Position numbers and translations under genes: made by a program. The notes under the pieces were generated by a model. It was not told where the DNA came from and ran no database searches. It saw only the letters and a list, made by a program, of their open reading frames with translations. Below, piece after piece: positions 33,630 through 39,750 of a stretch of 39,750 nucleotides of DNA (positions are counted from its first letter, which is position 1; each line of letters starts with the position of its first letter). This DNA is from Planctomycetota bacterium (GTDB lineage: Bacteria; Planctomycetota; Phycisphaerae; Phycisphaerales; UBA1924), in the NCBI GenBank assembly GCA_024276195.1, contig JAJRXR010000003.1, positions 1 through 39,750 of the forward strand, written 5' to 3'.

Positions 33630-34448
33630 ATGATCGAAGATCCCAAAGCCCAAACACCCGGAACCGACGCGACCGAAGCTGGCGAGGGCGATCGCCCCGT
33701 CGAGGTTCCCGTCGATGCCCCTGTTGAGGTTCCTGTCGAGAACGCGTCCGAGGCGCAGGGCGAGAGCGCCGCTGCGGCCGAGCCCGCGACCGACGAGCCG
33801 AAGCAGGCGCCCAAGCCCGACGCGAAGGCGATGGACGGCACGCCTGACGGCGTCGAGGATGTCCTCGACACGGACGAGCCCATCCGCCAGGGCGGGATGG
33901 ACTGGTTCGTCCTGCGCGTCGCCTCGAACAAGGAAAAATCGGTCCAGCAGACGCTGCTCCGCAAGATCCAGATCGAGGGCATGACCCACCTGGTCGGGCG
34001 CATCCTCGTGCCCACCGAAAAAACCAAGACGATCAAGGGCGGCAAGATCAAGGTGACCGAGACGAAGCTCTACCCGGGCTACGTCTTCGTCGAGATGCAA
34101 CTCGAAGACGACGGGCGCATCCCCCAGGACGTGTTCTTCCTGATCAAAGAGACGACGGGCGTGGGCGACTTCGTCGGCACCGCCGGGCGTCCGACCCCGA
34201 TGGCGGGGCACGAGATCGAGAAGATGCTGCTCGACTCGCGCAAGCCCGAGGAAGAGCCGGTTATCAAGATGACCTTCGAGAAGGGCGAGCCCGTGGTCAT
34301 CAAGGAAGGCCCGTTCGCCAACTACGAGGGCACGGTGGACGAGCTGTTCCCGGAGAAGGGGCAGGTGCGGGTGCTGGTGACGATCTTCGGTCGTCAGGCG
34401 CCGGTGGACCTCGAAGAGTGGCAGATCTCCAAGGCCGACGAGGCCTGA
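33630..34448 (+). CDS. nusG: transcription termination/antitermination protein NusG with acidic N-terminal tail
   Basis: A 272-residue protein. The NGN domain (about residues 90-205) starts MDWFVLRVASNKEKSVQQTL and includes KLYPGYVFVEMQL. The KOW domain (about 213-265) has FEKGEPVVIKEGPFANYEGT and FGRQAPVDLEEWQISKA. It binds RNA polymerase and links it to Rho or the ribosome. The first 88 residues are acidic, proline- and alanine-rich and contain an imperfect repeat (VEVPVDAPVEVPVE); they look disordered and are not in E. coli NusG (181 residues). The downstream ribosomal genes rplK-rplA that usually follow nusG are absent here. Confidence 0.95.
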   Translation: MIEDPKAQTPGTDATEAGEGDRPVEVPVDAPVEVPVENASEAQGESAAAAEPATDEPKQAPKPDAKAMDGTPDGVEDVLDTDEPIRQGGMDWFVLRVASNKEKSVQQTLLRKIQIEGMTHLVGRILVPTEKTKTIKGGKIKVTETKLYPGYVFVEMQLEDDGRIPQDVFFLIKETTGVGDFVGTAGRPTPMAGHEIEKMLLDSRKPEEEPVIKMTFEKGEPVVIKEGPFANYEGTVDELFPEKGQVRVLVTIFGRQAPVDLEEWQISKADEA

Positions 34449-34557
34449 GACGGATCGCGCCGCCGCTGGGGCGGAGTTTCTGGGGAAATCGAACGGGCAC
34501 GCTCTCAGGAGCGAACAATCCGCGGGCGCCGATGGCGTCCCCAGCGGAGGACGCCCA

Positions 34558-37500
34558 GTGACTGCACAATCCGAACCGAGCGCATCGAACGCAAAGAAGA
34601 CTCGCCCCAAGCGGAAACGCGGGCGCCGGCTGCTGATCGCGCTGGCGCTGCTGGCGATCGTGCTGATCGTCGGCGTGGTGCTGGCGCCGACGATCGCGGG
34701 CGCCGTCGCCCCGGGCATCGTCGCGGGCAAGGCGAGCGAGTCGATCGCGGGGCGCGTTGAGGTTGACAGCGTCTCGGTCTCGTGGATGGGTACGCAGAAG
34801 GCCAAGGGCATCCGCGTGTACGACGCGGAGGGCGTGCTTGTCGCGGAGTTCGATGTCAGCGCGGGGGCCGGGTTGCTGGCGCTCGCGACCGGGTCGCGCG
34901 ACCTGGGCGAGATCGAACTCTCGGGTGTTGTGCGCACCGACCGCGACGACGCGGGGAGTGTGCGCCTGATGAACGCGATCGCGCCCAGCGGAGCATCCGC
35001 CACGAGCGGGGGCGCTGGACGCGCCGCGTCGCCGGGCGCGCCGGGCGGGCCGAAGGGGTCGCCCCCGAGCCTGCCCGCGTCGCTGGCCGCGAAGCTCAAC
35101 ATCACGCAGCTGCGCGTCGAAGAGGGCGTCGAGGTGCTCGCGACGCTGACCGGAGGCGCCAGCATCGCGCCGGGCGAGCCGATCAAGATCAACCTCAAGC
35201 CCGCCTTCGGCGGTGGCGGCGCGGGCGTCATCGACGCGACCGTGACCTCGCTGATCGACAGCGCCGGCGCCATCAACATCGACAACGCGAGCGTTGATCT
35301 CACGATCAAGCTCGAGGCGGTCCCGACGGCGCTCGTTCAGGCCCTCAACCCGAGCGACACAGACCTGGGCGAACTGCTCGGTGAGTCGTTTGCGTTTACC
35401 GCCAGCGCCCTAGGCACAATCGAGACCATGGACGCGACGCTCTCGATCAAGAGCGCGGGCGTCAACGGCGCCCTCGGGGTAAATATCCGCGACGGCATCG
35501 CGACACGCACGGGTGAGACGCAGGTGCTCATCTCGGGCGAGCGAGCCGCACGCGCGATCCCGGCGCTGCGCAGCGCGCTCAGCGAGAGCGCCTCGATCGA
35601 GTTCGAGACCTGGCCCGACGCGACGCTGATCGTCTCGCAGCTGAGTGTGCCGATCGACGCGGTGCGTTCGGGGACGTTCGAGGAGGTGCTCGTCGAGCTT
35701 CGCCTCAAGACGACCCCGGCGCGGGCGCGCGTGCCGCTGTCCGGGGCGGACGGGCGGACGGGCGTGCTGGCGCTGAGCGAGACGGTGCTGTACGCCGCCG
35801 CGACCGATCTGAGCGAGGGTGTGTCGCTGGCAGGTGTCGCCAGCGCGACGCTCGACGGGCGTGACGCCGGGCAGATCACGATCCAGAACCTGCGCACCGG
35901 CCCGCTCTTCGACGCGGACGGCGCCCTGCTCGACCCGATGTCGATCGGGATCACCGGGGAGATGAACATCACCGGCCTTGCGGCGGAAACCATCCAGCCG
36001 TTCGCCGATGCGTTGGGCGTGGATGTAGCCCAGGAGATCGGGCCGGTGATCAACACGAGCCTCAAGGCCGCGCGCGAGAGCGGATCGAACGCGCTCAGCC
36101 TGATCCTGAGCGTTGATGGCGAGAAGGTTGAAGCGTCCTCGCATGTCCTGATCGAGGGCTCGACTATCCGTGCCGCGCCCGGGGCGAAGGCGCTCAGCGT
36201 GACACTCACCGACCCATCAAGCACACTCAACCGGGTGCTCGCCGACTCGAATGTAATGATTGACCGGGCATCACCCGTGTCGATCGTCATTGATACATTC
36301 GAGGCGAACCTGGAAGATATCCTGGGCGATACTCTGGACCTGCGGTCGGTGCGGGCGCAGGGCGCACTCCGGGTTCCGGCGGTTGTCGGGCGTCTGACTC
36401 GGGAGGGCGAGACGACGGAGCTGACGATCAGCGGGGTGCAGATCAAGTTCGACGCTCCCGAGTCGCTGGCGAGCGTGAGCGCGAGCGGGCTGATGCAGGT
36501 CGGTGTGGGCGGGCAGGCGCCAGCGGCGATCACGCTCGCCCTCGAAGCCGATGACCTGCTCGGCAGCGATGGGAGCATTGATGTGTGGGGCGCGACGGCT
36601 CAGGCGTCGCTCAAGGCGCCGGGCGTCCCCGCAGCAGCGATCGATGTCTTCATGCCCGAGAACACGATTGTTGCTCGAGAGGATCTCGGGCCGACGGTCA
36701 GCATTGACGCGAGCGTGCACAAGGCGAGCGGGCGCGAGTCGGCGGCGATCGTTGACCTGCAACTCTCAAGCGAGCGAGTGACGCTCAGCGCGGCGCTCAG
36801 TGTGGACGAGACGCGCCTCCAGACACGAGAAAACGGGGTTGAACTGAGGTCGTTGGGGCTTGCGGGGCTGATCGAGCGGTTCGCGCCAATGCCAGAGGGC
36901 ATGCGTGTCTCGCCCAAGGCGACGGGTGTTGTGCGCGTGCGGAGCCTGGATGTGCCGATGTCGGGATGGAGCCCCGCTTTTGATGACGCCGTGTTCGAGG
37001 GGGGCGTCCGGATCACTCGTCTCGGCGTTCGTTCGAGCCTCGGAACCAACCCGAGGGCGAACTCGAGGCCGATCGAGCTGGCGCTCTCTCGGGCTGCGGG
37101 CGAGGCCGTCAAGCTCCTGGTGACGACGGAGGGTGTCATCATCAAGGGGATGTCGCTGGGCGCCGATCCGGCGACAGGCGCCGCGAGGGTGGCGCCTCCG
37201 AGCGAGCTGGACTACCGCATCGAGGCGTCGGCGCCGTGGGAGGCGATGGTTGCGGGCGAGGCCGATGTCACGCTCAGCATGACGGGCACACTCAGCGATG
37301 AGGGCGGCCAAAAACTGGCCACGCTCGCGGGCGGCGGGACCGTTTCGGCTCCGAGCCTGCAGCGGGTCAATATCAATATCACAGCAGAACTTTCAAGCAG
37401 CGCACGAACACAAGACGCCCTCGCCCTCGGCGATCTGCTGACGGGCCTCTTCGGACAAAGCGCGAGCGTGCGGGCGTCGCTGGCGTCGGAGTCGTTCGAT

Positions 37501-38841
37501 CCCAAGGACGCGCTCGCGGGGGCGCGCATCGGGCTGGAGGTTAATTCGCCGCGGATGAAGACGACCTCGCCCGTGCGCCTTGTTGGTGATGAGGATTCGT
37601 TGCGTCTGGAGCAGGCGTCGGGCCTGAGCTGGCGCGTCGATGAGCAGTGGGCGACCCGGCGCCTGGCGGGCGGGCGCGAGCCCACGCTGCGAGTCTCTCG
37701 CCCGGTGGATCTGGAGTTGGACCTGCAGCGACTGGTTGTGCCCCGGCGCGAGAGCGGGCGCCTCGACGTGCAGATCGGCGCGACATCGAGCGATATCGCG
37801 ATCACCCTGCGCGACGGCGTTGAGGTCGAGTACCAGGGCCTTGTAGCGACGGCGCGGAGCACCGAGACGCCCGGCGTGCTCGCGATCAACGCGACCATGA
37901 AAAACAAGGGGGGCGCGAGCAACGCGCTCCTGGCGGATCTGACGGTTGCCGGGCTCGGCTCGGCGGCGCAGACTCCCGCGCTGAGCGGCAAGGTCATCGT
38001 CACAGCTCTGCCGAGCACGGTCGCCGACGCGCTCGTCGGGGGCAATGGCAAGCTGGCGATGCTTCTGGGCGAGAGCGCCGATATGCGCATATTCCTGACC
38101 GACTTCCCGCGCAACGGGGGCACGGCCAAGGGCAGCGTCAAGGGAATCAACGCGAGCGCTACCTTCGACGGACGCGTCGAGAACGGGATGTTCATCGCTT
38201 CCAAACCCGCGGTGCTCAATGTCCAACGCATCGACAGCGAGTTCGGATTCGAGCTGGCAAAGATCATCCCTGTCTTCGGTGGCATAGAGAAAGACCCGAA
38301 CACGCACGCGCCGGGCACTGTCATCATCAGACCCCTCCGCGTTCCCGTGGATGGGCGCGACGTGCTCGAGTTCGCCTCGGCGACCATCCGGATCGACCCG
38401 GGCGAGGCCAACCTCCAGCTCGACGGCGGGCTCGGGGGCTTCCTCAACCTCGGCGGGCAGGGCCAGACCATCGGGCGACGGCTCGAACCCTTCAATGTCC
38501 GCTTCGAGCGCGGCGTGGCCAGCTACAGCAACGTTGTTGTTCCCATCGGCGAGTTCGAGCTTGTCGCGCGCGGCAATGTCAACCTGATCCAGCAGACCCA
38601 GGACGTCCGCGTCGCGCTGCCGATCGGGGCGCTCGCGGCCGAGGTCGCGCCGGGCGGCGGGGGGATCGGCGCCATCCTCGACGCGACCGGGGGCGTCTCC
38701 CTGGCGAACAAGGGCAAGATCGGGCAGAGCTCGTGGAAGCTCAAGCTCGGGGGCGGCGGCGGAAAGTCGCCCGACCCGGCCAGCATTCTCGAGGGCATCC
38801 TCGGCGGCCTCGGCGGCAACAACAAGAGCGACAAACCCTAA
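34558..38841 (+). CDS. AsmA-like giant membrane-anchored protein
   Basis: A 1427-residue protein with a GTG start after GGAGG. A basic N-terminus (KKTRPKRKRGRR) precedes one membrane helix (LLIALALLAIVLIVGVVLAP, residues about 25-44). The rest has no further helices and is a long succession of β-strand-like segments, presumably in the periplasm. The C-terminal 150 residues (VDGRDVLEFASATIRID, FNVRFERGVASYSNVVVPIG, VARGNVNLIQQTQDVRVALP) resemble the AsmA/DUF748-type C-terminal region. The protein ends in a Gly-rich tail. AsmA-like proteins (TamB, YhdP) bridge inner and outer membranes and are linked to phospholipid transport; that role here is inference. Its stop overlaps the convergent peptidase gene by four bases. 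Confidence 0.68.
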   Translation: MTAQSEPSASNAKKTRPKRKRGRRLLIALALLAIVLIVGVVLAPTIAGAVAPGIVAGKASESIAGRVEVDSVSVSWMGTQKAKGIRVYDAEGVLVAEFDVSAGAGLLALATGSRDLGEIELSGVVRTDRDDAGSVRLMNAIAPSGASATSGGAGRAASPGAPGGPKGSPPSLPASLAAKLNITQLRVEEGVEVLATLTGGASIAPGEPIKINLKPAFGGGGAGVIDATVTSLIDSAGAINIDNASVDLTIKLEAVPTALVQALNPSDTDLGELLGESFAFTASALGTIETMDATLSIKSAGVNGALGVNIRDGIATRTGETQVLISGERAARAIPALRSALSESASIEFETWPDATLIVSQLSVPIDAVRSGTFEEVLVELRLKTTPARARVPLSGADGRTGVLALSETVLYAAATDLSEGVSLAGVASATLDGRDAGQITIQNLRTGPLFDADGALLDPMSIGITGEMNITGLAAETIQPFADALGVDVAQEIGPVINTSLKAARESGSNALSLILSVDGEKVEASSHVLIEGSTIRAAPGAKALSVTLTDPSSTLNRVLADSNVMIDRASPVSIVIDTFEANLEDILGDTLDLRSVRAQGALRVPAVVGRLTREGETTELTISGVQIKFDAPESLASVSASGLMQVGVGGQAPAAITLALEADDLLGSDGSIDVWGATAQASLKAPGVPAAAIDVFMPENTIVAREDLGPTVSIDASVHKASGRESAAIVDLQLSSERVTLSAALSVDETRLQTRENGVELRSLGLAGLIERFAPMPEGMRVSPKATGVVRVRSLDVPMSGWSPAFDDAVFEGGVRITRLGVRSSLGTNPRANSRPIELALSRAAGEAVKLLVTTEGVIIKGMSLGADPATGAARVAPPSELDYRIEASAPWEAMVAGEADVTLSMTGTLSDEGGQKLATLAGGGTVSAPSLQRVNINITAELSSSARTQDALALGDLLTGLFGQSASVRASLASESFDPKDALAGARIGLEVNSPRMKTTSPVRLVGDEDSLRLEQASGLSWRVDEQWATRRLAGGREPTLRVSRPVDLELDLQRLVVPRRESGRLDVQIGATSSDIAITLRDGVEVEYQGLVATARSTETPGVLAINATMKNKGGASNALLADLTVAGLGSAAQTPALSGKVIVTALPSTVADALVGGNGKLAMLLGESADMRIFLTDFPRNGGTAKGSVKGINASATFDGRVENGMFIASKPAVLNVQRIDSEFGFELAKIIPVFGGIEKDPNTHAPGTVIIRPLRVPVDGRDVLEFASATIRIDPGEANLQLDGGLGGFLNLGGQGQTIGRRLEPFNVRFERGVASYSNVVVPIGEFELVARGNVNLIQQTQDVRVALPIGALAAEVAPGGGGIGAILDATGGVSLANKGKIGQSSWKLKLGGGGGKSPDPASILEGILGGLGGNNKSDKP

Positions 38842-39750
38842 TCCCCGAGCACAAACTTCCGCTCGTCCCACAGCGTGTCCAGACGCGCCCGGAAGCTCGG
38901 CGATTCGCCCAGCGAAGCAGCGCACGCGCTGAGCAGCTCGACCATGCCCAGATAATCCCGGATCGAGATGTGCTCGCGCCCGACACGCGCCGCGCTCGTG
39001 TTGGCGCCCGCCTGCACCGCGGTCAGATCCGCCATGTTGTGGTAGTTGCCCAGCGGGAGACAGACGCAGGTCGCGCTGTAGGCGTAGGCGCAGAAGACGG
39101 ACGCTTCGCACGCGCCGCCGGCCATGAGCTTGCGCTGCCAGCGGAAGCGGGGCGGCGGGGCGTCCTTTTCGGTTGCGCGCGGGTGTGCGCCGGCGCCGAG
39201 CGATTCGGCGACCTTGGCGATCTGCGTGGTCAGCTCGGGCGTGAAGACGCTGATCCGGTCGCCGACGCGCACGATCGGCCCGCCGCCGATGGGCGCTTCC
39301 TTCGGGTCGGCGCGCGAGTTTTCCAGGCAGATCAGGCGTGCGTTTGCGGGTGGGGTCTGGCTCCGGCACGCCCCGATGGCGCCGACAAACCCGATCTCCT
39401 CGGCGAGCGTGAACAGCAGGCGAAGATCGGCGACCGGCTCGCCTCGTGCGCGCGCCGCCCGGGCCTCTTCCATCGCGCCCAGCGCCGCTGCGACGGCGGC
39501 GAGATCATCGCAGGCGTTGGTGTGCAGGACGCCGCCCTCGACCGCCTCGCCCTCGTCGGGCGCCGACAGTATCTCCTGGTCGGGCAGGTCCCAGACCGCG
39601 ATGTCGCCCGGGGCGACGGGCGCGCCCGGGCTTTCGAGTGTGGCGCCGAACATTTTGAACGGCTCGTGCGGGCCTTCGGTCTTGGCAGTGATGGTGGCGA
39701 GGTTTGTCGAGGCGTCTTGCGCATGGATGACCACGCGGGCGCCGAGGAAG
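38838..39750 (-). CDS. M42/M28-like zinc aminopeptidase (5' end outside the window)
   Basis: About 303 residues are visible; the frame continues past the right edge (FLGARVVIHAQDAS…). Metallopeptidase features in order are TNACDDLAAVAAAL (bridging Asp), LLFTLAEEIGFVGAIGA (Glu-Glu base and metal ligand), LICLENSRADPKEA (further acidic ligand position) and LGNYHNMAD with the last His. This order fits cocatalytic zinc peptidases of clan MH (M42, M28, M20). 'AEEIGFVGA' and 'HNM' are closest to M42-type glutamyl/aminopeptidases. There is no sign of export in the visible part. The 3' end overlaps the stop of the AsmA-like gene. Confidence 0.75.
   Translation of the reverse strand, partial: FLGARVVIHAQDASTNLATITAKTEGPHEPFKMFGATLESPGAPVAPGDIAVWDLPDQEILSAPDEGEAVEGGVLHTNACDDLAAVAAALGAMEEARAARARGEPVADLRLLFTLAEEIGFVGAIGACRSQTPPANARLICLENSRADPKEAPIGGGPIVRVGDRISVFTPELTTQIAKVAESLGAGAHPRATEKDAPPPRFRWQRKLMAGGACEASVFCAYAYSATCVCLPLGNYHNMADLTAVQAGANTSAARVGREHISIRDYLGMVELLSACAASLGESPSFRARLDTLWDERKFVLGD

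Overview
This is a GC-rich (roughly two thirds G+C by eye) bacterial chromosome segment. It most likely comes from a planctomycete of the class Phycisphaerae. Supporting signs are two secreted proteins ending in the GC-type dockerin-like tail common in that group (ADxAEPxGxLxFxDVxxFL… ending in GC plus one residue), a UbiA-family phosphoribosyltransferase homologue, SPINDLY-type TPR glycosyltransferases, several PAPS-dependent sulfotransferases, and a translation/Sec operon whose proteins carry long lineage-specific extensions. The assignment rests on recognition, not on a database search.

Positions 1-9674 form a surface-glycan locus. A GDP-L-fucose synthase-like gene (cut by the window edge) diverges from a UDP-glucuronate 4-epimerase-like gene and a glycosyltransferase. 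These meet, tail to tail, a leftward operon that reads gmd (GDP-mannose 4,6-dehydratase), SAM methyltransferase, Wzx-type flippase, GT2 glycosyltransferase, sulfotransferase and second flippase. Together they could make GDP-fucose and probably a uronic acid donor, assemble, methylate and sulfate an oligosaccharide, and flip it across the membrane. Positions 9979-15273 carry rightward single genes: a UbiA-family polyprenyl-phosphate phosphoribosyltransferase-like protein, a large secreted zinc metalloprotease followed by a strong intrinsic terminator, and a further sulfotransferase.

Positions 15261-24459 look like one leftward operon: RNase E/G, dxr (MEP isoprenoid pathway), two tandem TPR-GT41 (SPINDLY/OGT-like) glycosyltransferases, and two tandem sulfotransferases. 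Most gaps are 9-23 nt. Upstream lie ptsI (PTS enzyme I, leftward) and rho (rightward), which diverge from each other. Next comes a tandem pair of secreted GC-dockerin proteins sharing a 93-nt identical block.

Positions 30711-34448 hold the classic tRNA-Thr / tuf / rpmG / tRNA-Trp / secE / nusG cluster. It has a recognisable promoter and a strong terminator after tuf. EF-Tu has a very unusual switch I, SecE has two extra membrane segments with a soluble domain between them, and NusG has an acidic N-terminal tail. Instead of rplK-rplA, the cluster is followed by a 1427-residue AsmA-like membrane protein, which converges on a metallo-aminopeptidase cut by the right edge.

The most unusual points are: (i) the clustering of GDP-fucose genes, two SPINDLY-like transferases and four sulfotransferases, which suggests sulfated and/or fucosylated products; (ii) the EF-Tu switch I replacement; (iii) the SecE extension; and (iv) the repeated basic/acidic modules of RNase E.
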